A stretch of DNA of 40,339 bases from JAUIET01 sp964352475 (GTDB lineage: Bacteria; Pseudomonadota; Gammaproteobacteria; Pseudomonadales; JAUIET01): assembly GCA_964352475.1 (NCBI GenBank), contig CAYGSL010000044.1, positions 1 to 40,339 of the forward strand, read 5' to 3'. Each line of letters begins with the position of its first letter. Position 1 is the stretch's first letter. Shown piece after piece: positions 17,407 to 25,489 of the stretch. Both the position numbers and the translations under genes were made by a program. Under the pieces are notes generated by a model that worked only from the letters and a program-made list of their open reading frames with translations, did no database searches and was not told the DNA's origin.

Positions 17407-17420
17407 TGACAGCGCTGTCA
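17407..17420. promoter_or_regulatory. LacI-type operator O2, just after the transcription start
   Basis: TGACAGCGCTGTCA is a perfect 14-base palindrome lying 6 bases after the GH3 stop codon and about 8 to 21 bases after the predicted transcription start. Occupied operators here and at O1 would bracket RNA polymerase. Confidence 0.85.
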
Positions 17421-17522
17421 AAACAGAGGATTCAGCGCCGCTTATATCCGATAGATTCGTTTAAAAATGCCCGTCTGAAAGGCGGTATAAACCAAATAAC
17501 GTGAGACGAGTTGGACCTGAAT

Positions 17523-20483
17523 ATGAAAGCACAACGATTTAGTAAGAAGCCACTGGCAGTCGCCATTTCACTAGCGATGAGCAGCCATGCGGCACTGGCC
17601 CAGGACGACGCGGCAGTAGGCGTAGAATCCCGGGATGACATGATGCTGGAAGAGGTTGTTATTACGGGTATTCGAGGCAGTTTGACCCGCTCCATGGACA
17701 TCAAGCGAGACAGCCAAGGTGTGGTTGACGCCATTTCTGCGGAAGATATTGGCAAAATGCCTGATACCAACCTAGCTGAATCTCTGCAGCGTATCACGGG
17801 CGTGTCTATTGACCGTGTCAATGGCGAAGGTAGCCGGGTCACGGTTCGGGGTTTCGGGCCTGATTTTAACGTTATCACTCTCAACGGTCGCTACATGCCG
17901 GCAGCCAACCTTGAGAACACAACGGCTTCAGCGTCTCGATCGTTTGACTTTGCACAGCTTGCTGCTGAAGGTGTTAGCGGCGTTCAGGTGTACAAGACAG
18001 GCCGGGCTAACCTGGCAACGGGCGGTATTGGATCGGTCATAAATGTCACGACCACTCGACCGCTTGAGTTGCCAGAAGGCGCGCTGAAATTTGGCGCCAA
18101 AATTCATAGCGACGACTCGAATAAAGATGGCGGCGACGACTATACGCCGGAATTTTCAGGTATCTACAGCAGCACCTTTGCTGACGACACCATTGGTGTA
18201 GCAATTAGCGGCAGCTATTCAGAACGTGATAGTGGCTACGCAAAAGGTGGTACCACCTCTGGATGGTATACGATTCCGGGCGCGCAGGGCGACTGGGGTT
18301 CAATCGCTCCTGATGACCCAAATTGGGCAAACGCACCACAAGCGGGTGATGTGTATTCTGTGCCTAGAAACATCAATTACGCATTCGGTCAGGTGCAGCG
18401 AGAGCGAACCAACGCGCAACTAACATTGCAGTGGGCTCCTTCTGATACAGTCACAGCCACTTTGGACTACACCTATTCGAAACTCGATATCGAAGAGCAG
18501 GCCAGCGACATGGGCGCCTGGTTCAACGGCAACCCAACAGGCGGTGAATTTACTCCTGGCGCGGGTACAGGTGCCGTTCTGTCACCTCTGGTCTATTCCG
18601 ACAGCACTGGCTCTGATGTCACGTTTGGGATTGGTGAATGGGGTCGCGAAAACGAAATGGATTCTGTCGGCTTTAATGTCGAATGGGCGCCAAACGACAA
18701 TTTAACTTTGGAGTTTGACTACCACAGTTCGCAAGCTGAGAACGGCGCCAAAGACGATAGAGGATCAAACAACATCGTATCAGGTGTTCAGTTTGGGCGA
18801 GTTGGCAATACTGTCGACTACAGTCAGGATCTGCCGATATGGACATTAACATTGGATGATGGGGTTGTATTGGATCCTTCCCAAATGTTGAGTTCTGGTA
18901 CCAGCTTCCGCAACAGCTATATGAAGCATGAAATTGAGCAAGCACGCTTCGGTGGCGCTTATCATTTTGACAACAGCGTTGTCAGCAGTATTGATTTCGG
19001 CGTAATGTTGACTGATTCAAGCAACCGTTCAGCATACTCGAACGCGCAGCGCGACACCTGGGGCGGATACGGAGCGCCGGCGGATTATGATGACGGCATC
19101 TATACTGCGGCCAGTCTTGGTGGGCAGTTTGATGAGCTCTCTGGATCAGGCAGCGCCAATTTGCAGCCTCAAATCTTTTTCTCCAGCTTTGACGGATTAC
19201 GGAATGCAATTTCGGGTATTGCCACAACTAATGGTGAGGTGATCAGCCCTTGTGGCACGATGCTTTGCGCGGATCCGCAGTTCTCAACTGACCGCACGGT
19301 GGAAGAAGAGCAGGTAGCAGCCTACTTTCAGGTGAACTTTGCCTGGGACGAAGCGCCGATGCCGATGAAGTTAACCATAGGTATGCGTTATGAGGAAACT
19401 GATGTAGATGCTGTTGCATTGGTACCGCAGTATGACTCTCTGGTGTGGGCGGCCGACAATGAATTCACGGCCGTATCCAGCGGAGTTGGATTTATCGAAA
19501 ACAGCGGTTCTTATGATAATTTCTTGCCTAACATCGACTTTAGCATCCAGGCAACTGATGATCTTGTGCTGAGGGCTTCTGCCAGTAAAACGCTGACACG
19601 TCCAAGCTTCAGTGATTTGCAGGCGGGTGTCACAATTAATAACCCTGTACGATTTAATGGTGGGCAAGGCAGTTCGGGCAACCCAAATCTGCAGCCATTT
19701 GAATCAACAAACCTGGATTTCTCGGCGGAGTGGTACTACGGAGAGAGCAGTTACATCTCTATTGCTTACTACGATAAGGATGTTAAGAACTTTATTGGCA
19801 ACACCACCGTCAGCGACACAGTATTTAATCTTGCGCACCCGGCACAAGGGCCAAGGTATGATGCAGCAGTTGCGGCTCTGGGAACCGATGATCCGGGAGC
19901 TGTAAGAGCTTTCATGGAGGGCTTGTACGGTGCCCCAGTTGCGGGTGATGCCGGACAAGGCGACCCAGCGACCGTGTTCGCCCTTGTAACAGGTCAAAAT
20001 GCCGAAAAAGCGGCCATCGACGGCTTCGAAATCGCCTTGCAACACATGTTTGGAGAATCAGGCTTCGGCATGATCCTGAACTACACGACGGTTGACGGAG
20101 ACATAAGTTACGATAACTTCAATACCAATAAAGGTGAGGGCGTAGAAAACCAGTTTGCCTTGTTAGGGCTAAGTGATTCCTACAACGTAGTCGGTTTCTA
20201 CGACAAAGATGGGCTTCAGGCTCGAATAGCTTATAACTGGCGAGACGATTTCCTGAAGAACACCTTGGACGGTAACGGCGAACGTAACCCGGTGTATAAC
20301 GAAGACTATGGCCAATTCGATATTAATGTCAGTTACGAAGTGAATGATAATCTGACCGTGCTTGCAGAAGGCATTAATATCACCAACGAAACGCAACGGG
20401 AGTTTAGCCGAACCTCGCAGATGGTGATTGGTGCAATTGAATCCGGTGCACGCTATAGCGTTGGGCTCATTTACGAGTTCTAA
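17523..20483 (+). CDS. TonB-dependent receptor (TIGR01782 type) for glycan import
   Basis: This 986-residue outer-membrane receptor probably imports oligosaccharides using TonB energy. A signal peptide is clear (KAQRFSKK, hydrophobic core, then HAALA before Q). A TonB-box-like EEVVITG lies near residue 45. The plug has SAEDIGKMPDTNLAESLQRI and RVTVRGFGPDFNVITLNGR, the hallmark of the Xanthomonas/Caulobacter receptor class. The barrel ends in the terminal aromatic (GLIYEF). I chose the ATG at 17523 over the TTG at 17511 because it gives a standard signal peptide. It has its own LacI-controlled promoter and a terminator behind it, so it is probably the most strongly induced gene of the locus. 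A glucan oligomer is inferred as substrate from the neighbouring GH3 enzymes. Confidence 0.93.
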   Translation: MKAQRFSKKPLAVAISLAMSSHAALAQDDAAVGVESRDDMMLEEVVITGIRGSLTRSMDIKRDSQGVVDAISAEDIGKMPDTNLAESLQRITGVSIDRVNGEGSRVTVRGFGPDFNVITLNGRYMPAANLENTTASASRSFDFAQLAAEGVSGVQVYKTGRANLATGGIGSVINVTTTRPLELPEGALKFGAKIHSDDSNKDGGDDYTPEFSGIYSSTFADDTIGVAISGSYSERDSGYAKGGTTSGWYTIPGAQGDWGSIAPDDPNWANAPQAGDVYSVPRNINYAFGQVQRERTNAQLTLQWAPSDTVTATLDYTYSKLDIEEQASDMGAWFNGNPTGGEFTPGAGTGAVLSPLVYSDSTGSDVTFGIGEWGRENEMDSVGFNVEWAPNDNLTLEFDYHSSQAENGAKDDRGSNNIVSGVQFGRVGNTVDYSQDLPIWTLTLDDGVVLDPSQMLSSGTSFRNSYMKHEIEQARFGGAYHFDNSVVSSIDFGVMLTDSSNRSAYSNAQRDTWGGYGAPADYDDGIYTAASLGGQFDELSGSGSANLQPQIFFSSFDGLRNAISGIATTNGEVISPCGTMLCADPQFSTDRTVEEEQVAAYFQVNFAWDEAPMPMKLTIGMRYEETDVDAVALVPQYDSLVWAADNEFTAVSSGVGFIENSGSYDNFLPNIDFSIQATDDLVLRASASKTLTRPSFSDLQAGVTINNPVRFNGGQGSSGNPNLQPFESTNLDFSAEWYYGESSYISIAYYDKDVKNFIGNTTVSDTVFNLAHPAQGPRYDAAVAALGTDDPGAVRAFMEGLYGAPVAGDAGQGDPATVFALVTGQNAEKAAIDGFEIALQHMFGESGFGMILNYTTVDGDISYDNFNTNKGEGVENQFALLGLSDSYNVVGFYDKDGLQARIAYNWRDDFLKNTLDGNGERNPVYNEDYGQFDINVSYEVNDNLTVLAEGINITNETQREFSRTSQMVIGAIESGARYSVGLIYEF

Positions 20484-20511
20484 CTCGGTAGGACTAATAA
20501 AAGGGTCAAGC

Positions 20512-20551
20512 GCAGCCGTTAGTGACCTCGCACTGGCGGCTGCTCTTTTTT
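20512..20551 (+). terminator. Intrinsic terminator after the receptor gene
   Basis: The arm at 20512-20524 pairs with 20531-20543 over 13 positions (two G-T wobbles) around a 6-base loop, followed at once by TCTTTTTT. The stem begins 29 bases after the receptor stop. The halogenase module downstream is on the same strand, so the site probably acts as a partial terminator inside the operon. Confidence 0.85.
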
Positions 20552-20585
20552 CAGCTTGGTATGTTGGACTGCTTGCGGTGGTAAC

Positions 20586-22124
20586 ATGGGGCAGATGGAA
20601 GACTCGATCAAAAATGTACTTATTGTTGGTGGCGGTGCGGCAGGTTGGTTGGCCGCCGGCATTATAGCGGCCGGCCATCGTTCTTCACTGCAGGTCACAC
20701 TTGTAGAATCTCCAGATGTGCCCACTATTGGTGTGGGTGAAGGCACCTGGCCGACAATGCGCGAAACTTTACGCCGTATTGGTGTGTCCGAAAAGTCTTT
20801 CCTTAAAGAGTGTGATGCGTCCTTCAAACAAGGTACCAAGTTTGTTGGCTGGCAAAACGGCGACCATGATGAGTTTTACTATCATCCATTTTCGCTTCCA
20901 CAAGGGTTTCTTGAAGTAAACAGCGTTCCTTATTGGCAAGCGCGCATGACGGGTACATCATTTGCCTCTGCTGTATCACCGCAGCAACAAATTTGCGAAC
21001 ACGCGCTGGCGCCAAAGCAAGCAGCCACTCCAGACTTCGCAGCAGTGGTGAACTATGGCTATCACCTTGATGCGGCAAAATTTGGTTTGTTTCTTCGTGA
21101 TCACTGCGTCAGCAAACTGGGGGTTACTCATGTCAGTGACCACGTTGAGTCTGTCAATCAGGATCAGCATGGTTACCTCACATCAGTACGCACCAAACTA
21201 AATGGCACCTTGTCCGCCGACCTTTTTATTGACTGCACGGGTAGCACAGGGCTTCTGATAGACAAACAGCTTGGCCGGCCAATACGCGCTCGACGTCAGG
21301 TATTGTTTAACGACCGGGCACTTGCCGTTCAAGTGCCTTACCAGCACGAAGACCAGGCCATCGCATCGGCTACTGTCTCTACTGCCATGCGCGCTGGCTG
21401 GGTATGGGATATCGGTCTTCCAACGCGCCGCGGTGTTGGCTACGTGTATTCAAGCGCACACAGCAGCGACGAACAGGCCGATAGTGAGCTGCGCGCTTAC
21501 TTACGGCAAAGCATGAGAAGTAGCGATGTTGATCAGTGTGAGTTCAGAAAATTGAGCTTTGAGCCTGGGCATCGCGATTCGTTCTGGCACAAAAACTGCG
21601 TTGCTGTAGGTATGTCTGCAGGTTTTATCGAGCCTCTGGAAGCTTCGGCTTTGGCACTGGTTGAGTTGTCAGTTGCAATGATTCGCGATGACATGCCGGC
21701 CAATCGCGAGGTTATGGATATTGTCGCGCGGCGATTCAACGAACGCTTTCAATATCGATGGGACCGAATAATCGATTTTTTGAAACTGCACTATGTGTTA
21801 TCAAAGCGACGAGATACCGCGTATTGGAATGATCACCGGAGTCACGAGACTGTGCCCGAGCGCCTCCGGGAATTGCTAGCGCTATGGGAGCACAGAGCGC
21901 CAGCTCGTCTAGATTTTTTCCAAGCAGAAGAAATATTTCCAGCAGCAAGTTACCAGTATGTGCTGTATGGAATGGGGTTCAAGGCCAATTTCAGTGAGGC
22001 CGCTGTTGCTGATCATTCAGAGCTGGCTCGTAAGCACATTGCAGAAAATGCTCGATTGACTGAAAAGGCACTGCAAGGGCTACCTACAAACCGCGAGTTA
22101 CTCGCACAGATTGCTGGCGTATAG
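20586..22124 (+). CDS. Flavin-dependent tryptophan-halogenase-like protein (copy 1)
   Basis: This protein of about 512 residues belongs to the flavin-dependent halogenase family (Trp_halogenase, PF04820). The FAD motif GGGAAGW is near residue 15, followed by GVGEGTWPT. Lys81 in SFKQGTKF aligns with the catalytic Lys79 of PrnA. Glu349 in GFIEPLEA aligns with its Glu346. The WxWxIP signature of classical tryptophan halogenases is altered to WVWDIGLP, so substrate or activity may differ. I use the ATG at 20586; 20595 is also possible, and the TTG at 20556 is unlikely because it overlaps the terminator stem region. Such genes often accompany TonB receptors and SapC-like genes; their role in glycan loci is not settled. 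Confidence 0.87.
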   Translation: MGQMEDSIKNVLIVGGGAAGWLAAGIIAAGHRSSLQVTLVESPDVPTIGVGEGTWPTMRETLRRIGVSEKSFLKECDASFKQGTKFVGWQNGDHDEFYYHPFSLPQGFLEVNSVPYWQARMTGTSFASAVSPQQQICEHALAPKQAATPDFAAVVNYGYHLDAAKFGLFLRDHCVSKLGVTHVSDHVESVNQDQHGYLTSVRTKLNGTLSADLFIDCTGSTGLLIDKQLGRPIRARRQVLFNDRALAVQVPYQHEDQAIASATVSTAMRAGWVWDIGLPTRRGVGYVYSSAHSSDEQADSELRAYLRQSMRSSDVDQCEFRKLSFEPGHRDSFWHKNCVAVGMSAGFIEPLEASALALVELSVAMIRDDMPANREVMDIVARRFNERFQYRWDRIIDFLKLHYVLSKRRDTAYWNDHRSHETVPERLRELLALWEHRAPARLDFFQAEEIFPAASYQYVLYGMGFKANFSEAAVADHSELARKHIAENARLTEKALQGLPTNRELLAQIAGV

Positions 22125-22146
22125 CCGACGATTTTTGGAGATTTTA

Positions 22147-22860
22147 ATGGTTAATCATTCAATGCTAAACAATGTTGAACATCGTGATCTGCGGGTGAAC
22201 ACCCGTTATGGCGAGGAGTTCGGTGACAACGTTATGACGACGCTGGCAATTCCATCTGAATTTCGAAACCTGCAGGCAGATTACCCTATTGTTCTGCACA
22301 AGAATGATGAAACCGGGCAGTTTCTGCCAATGGTGATGTTTGGGTTTGAGCAGGATGAGAACCTGTTCCTGAATGGCGATCAATGGCAAGCAACGTACGT
22401 TCCTCTTATGGTGCGTCGCGGTCCGTTCCTGATTGGCTTTCAGGAGCCGCCAGGTGGTGGCGACAAAAGCATGGTGATTTCCGTGGATATGGACAACCCG
22501 CGTGTTGGTCAGGAAGGTGAGCGTGTGTTTGAGCCTTTTGGCGATAACACCGAGTACACCAATCAGGTAGCCGATATATTGCAGCAAATAGATCAGGGGC
22601 AGGCCGCCATTGAAGAGTTTTCTCGAGCGTTGAGCAATCTCGATTTGATCGAACCTTTTACTTTCGAGGTGCAGCTCAACAGCGGTGAGAAACGGAGGCT
22701 GGAAGGTTTCTATACGATTCACGAAGAAAAGCTTGCAAGCCTCGGTGGTGTCATTCTCGAAGACTTTGCACAGCGCGGCATTTTGCACGGGGCCTATATG
22801 ATGCTTGCTTCGCTAGGGAATTTTCCGAAGCTGATCGAATTGAAGAATCGGCGCGCGTAG
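22147..22860 (+). CDS. SapC-like family protein (PF07277)
   Basis: This 237-residue protein matches the SapC family, named after a Campylobacter S-layer locus protein of unclear function. Visible family features are the early FRNLQADYPIVL segment, VPLMVRRGPFLIGF in the middle, and the C-terminal GAYMMLASLGNFPKLIELKN. There is no signal peptide or membrane helix, so it is probably cytoplasmic. The ATG at 22147 has GGAG about 7 bases upstream; the longer upstream start overlaps the halogenase end and is rejected. It sits 22 bases after halogenase copy 1 and 14 before the cupin gene. The fixed company of these genes suggests joint function, but no reaction can be assigned. Confidence 0.85.
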   Translation: MVNHSMLNNVEHRDLRVNTRYGEEFGDNVMTTLAIPSEFRNLQADYPIVLHKNDETGQFLPMVMFGFEQDENLFLNGDQWQATYVPLMVRRGPFLIGFQEPPGGGDKSMVISVDMDNPRVGQEGERVFEPFGDNTEYTNQVADILQQIDQGQAAIEEFSRALSNLDLIEPFTFEVQLNSGEKRRLEGFYTIHEEKLASLGGVILEDFAQRGILHGAYMMLASLGNFPKLIELKNRRA

Positions 22861-22874
22861 ATCTGTGTAAGATT

Positions 22875-23879
22875 ATGTTACCAATTGAGCGAACAGTGGC
22901 AGAACGAAGCGGTGTATCTCCGGATGCTATTCCACTTGATGTTCAACGATCGCCTGTTCCTCTTGTTCTAAAAGGCCTGGTATCTGATTGGCCATGTGTG
23001 GCGGCGGCCACTCAAGGTAATAGCGCATTGTTAGATTACCTGGAAGAATTTTCAGCCAACAGAGATGTGCTTGCATTTCGGGCCGCGGCGAATAGTCGCG
23101 GTCGAATTTTTTACAATGAGGATTTAAATGGGTTCAATTTCGACCGCATAACCACCACTCTGGAAACCTTGTTCACAAAGTGGCGTGCGCGGTCCGATCA
23201 GGATTGCCTTTATCTTGGTTCCACCAACGTTGACAGCTATCTTCCGGGTTTTCGCGCGAGCAATGAGATTGCCATTGCGAACGCCAGTCCTTTAGTGTCA
23301 ATCTGGATGGGTAATCCCACGCGCATAGCTGCGCACTTTGATATTCCAAACAATATAGCCTGTGTGGTGACGGGTAGACGTCGTTTTACCTTGTTTCCTC
23401 CAGAACAATTGAACAATCTCTATGTTGGCCCCATAGATTTCACCCCAGCCGGCCAGGCCATTAGCCTGGTAGATTTCGAAAATCCCGACTTAGAGCGGTT
23501 TCCGCGATTTGAGCGAGCGATGCAGGCTGCCTCGGTAGCCGAGTTGCAGGCAGGTGATGCCTTGTTTATTCCCAGCATGTGGTGGCACCACGTAGAAGCC
23601 CAAGACTCTCTGAATGTGCTAGTAAATTATTGGTGGAATAGTAATGCGTCGAATGCCGACAACCCTATGAATGCTTTGATTCACGCATTGCTCACGGTTA
23701 AAGAACTACCGAAGGAGCAACGTGCCGCTTGGCAAGGCTTGTTTGAGCATTACGTTTTTGAAAGTGATTCACACAAGGTCGACCATATTCCAGTCGAGCG
23801 TCGCGGCGTTTTGGGAGACATGGACGAATCAACAATACGTGGCTTGCGAAACATGCTGAGCAAAAAATTGCAGAATTAA
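22875..23879 (+). CDS. Cupin_8 / JmjC-like putative Fe(II) oxygenase
   Basis: This 334-residue protein has the cupin_8 (FIH-like, JmjC) fold signature. The facial-triad candidates are His154 and Asp156 in AHFDIPNN, and a distal His (238 or 239) in SMWWHHVEA. The region RRRFTLFPPEQL after the first motif is typical of the family. Members usually use Fe(II) and 2-oxoglutarate to hydroxylate proteins or small molecules. The substrate here is unknown. It lies between the SapC-like gene and the second halogenase, with short spacers of 14 and 24 bases. It may modify the same target as the halogenases, which is inference. Confidence 0.85.
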   Translation: MLPIERTVAERSGVSPDAIPLDVQRSPVPLVLKGLVSDWPCVAAATQGNSALLDYLEEFSANRDVLAFRAAANSRGRIFYNEDLNGFNFDRITTTLETLFTKWRARSDQDCLYLGSTNVDSYLPGFRASNEIAIANASPLVSIWMGNPTRIAAHFDIPNNIACVVTGRRRFTLFPPEQLNNLYVGPIDFTPAGQAISLVDFENPDLERFPRFERAMQAASVAELQAGDALFIPSMWWHHVEAQDSLNVLVNYWWNSNASNADNPMNALIHALLTVKELPKEQRAAWQGLFEHYVFESDSHKVDHIPVERRGVLGDMDESTIRGLRNMLSKKLQN

Positions 23880-23903
23880 AGCCAGAATACAAAAGGTAAC
23901 AAG

Positions 23904-25382
23904 ATGCAAGATCAGGCTATTAAACGTGTTGTGATTGCTGGCGGTGGTACCGCTGGCTGGATGGCGGCTGCGGCAATTTCCAAGCTGATGGGTAAGAATC
24001 TGGAAATCACGCTGGTGGAATCAGAAATGATTGGAACGATCGGTGTTGGCGAAGCAACCATACCAACAATGGTGTTTTTTAATCGATTGCTTGGCATCAA
24101 GGAAGCCGATTTTATGCGTGCTGTAGAAGGTACATACAAGCTGGGTATCCAATTCGAAAATTGGGGCGGCCTGGATGAAAGCTATATCCACGCATTTGGT
24201 GTTACCGGCAAAGATTGTTGGGCCTGCGGCTTTCAGCATTTTTGGCTGCGAGGCAAGCAACTGGGTATCAGTGAGGATTTTGGTGACTATTGCCTGGAGC
24301 GCGCAGCAGCAGAGGCTCAAAAGTTTGCGCACTTGCCAAAGAATGGCTTGAACTACGCATTTCATATAGATGCGTCACTTTATGCGGCGTATCTGCGAAA
24401 AATGAGTGAGCAGCACGGGGTTGTTCGCCAGGAAGGAAAAATCTCCAAGGTTAATCTCAATTCTTCTAACGGATACATTGAGTCTCTTGATTTGGATAAT
24501 GGAAGGCAGCTAGCAGGTGATTTCTTTATCGACTGTACAGGCATGCGAGCGCTACTGATCGAGCAGGCGTTGCATACTGGGTACGAATCCTGGTCGCAGT
24601 GGCTGCCCTGTGATTCTGCCGTTGCCATTCAAACGCAGTCAGTCAGAGAGCCCATACCCTATACACGGTCTATCGCTTTGGAGAGCGGTTGGCAGTGGCG
24701 CATCCCATTACAGCACAGAGTCGGAAATGGCATCGTGTATTGCAGTCGTTATGTAGACAAGGAAGACGCTGAACACACTTTGCTGAACAATGTAGAAGGC
24801 GACACACTGACCAAACCCTTGCACATCAAATTCAGCCCCGGGCGCAGGCGAAAACAATGGACCAAGAACTGCCTGGCAGTGGGTTTGTCCAGCGGCTTTC
24901 TGGAGCCTCTGGAATCCACCAGTATTCATTTAATACAACAGAACATTGTGCGCTTTCTGCGAATGTTTCCGAGTACTGGCATACATCAGAGCGAAGTCGA
25001 TGAATTCAACAAGCAAGCCGATTTCGATGTGGAGCGTATTCGAGATTTCATCATTCTTCACTACAAAGCCACAGAACGTACAGACACCGAATTTTGGCGC
25101 CATTGTCGTTCGATGGACATTCCAGATAGCCTTGAACATCGCATTCAAATATTCAAAGAAACCGGCCACGTGTTCAGAGAAGCGGCCGAGCTGTTTGATG
25201 ATTCCTGGCAGCAAGTGATGATAGGGCAAGGCATCATGCCCGAGCGTTATCACGCTCTGGTGGATGCGATGAGTGTTGATGAGCTCACGCATTTTTTGCA
25301 GCAGATTAAATCAACTATTGATTCCACCGTTAGTGGAATGCCAATGCATAAGGATTACATACGCTCGCTTGCCAAGTCGTAG
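23904..25382 (+). CDS. Flavin-dependent tryptophan-halogenase-like protein (copy 2)
   Basis: This 492-residue PF04820 protein keeps the classical motifs better than copy 1. GGGTAGW is the FAD site near residue 13, followed by GVGEATIPT. Lys79 in GTYKLGIQF falls exactly at the PrnA catalytic lysine number. WQWRIPL is a good WxWxIP motif. Glu334 lies in GFLEPLESTSIHLI, the conserved EPLEST segment. It follows the cupin gene by 24 bases, with AAGG before the start. It is only partly similar to copy 1, so the two are old paralogues rather than a recent duplication. Halogenase activity is plausible from the motifs, but the substrate is unknown. A separate flavin reductase would be needed, and I see none in the window. 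Confidence 0.9.
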   Translation: MQDQAIKRVVIAGGGTAGWMAAAAISKLMGKNLEITLVESEMIGTIGVGEATIPTMVFFNRLLGIKEADFMRAVEGTYKLGIQFENWGGLDESYIHAFGVTGKDCWACGFQHFWLRGKQLGISEDFGDYCLERAAAEAQKFAHLPKNGLNYAFHIDASLYAAYLRKMSEQHGVVRQEGKISKVNLNSSNGYIESLDLDNGRQLAGDFFIDCTGMRALLIEQALHTGYESWSQWLPCDSAVAIQTQSVREPIPYTRSIALESGWQWRIPLQHRVGNGIVYCSRYVDKEDAEHTLLNNVEGDTLTKPLHIKFSPGRRRKQWTKNCLAVGLSSGFLEPLESTSIHLIQQNIVRFLRMFPSTGIHQSEVDEFNKQADFDVERIRDFIILHYKATERTDTEFWRHCRSMDIPDSLEHRIQIFKETGHVFREAAELFDDSWQQVMIGQGIMPERYHALVDAMSVDELTHFLQQIKSTIDSTVSGMPMHKDYIRSLAKS

Positions 25383-25489
25383 ACGGATTAATTCGCAGAT
25401 GATCGCGTTCGCACTACTGCGTGTAAGAGTACGGTGTGACCCCCACAGCTTGAAAAACACCTCAACCGCTTAATTATAAGGATAAAAAG

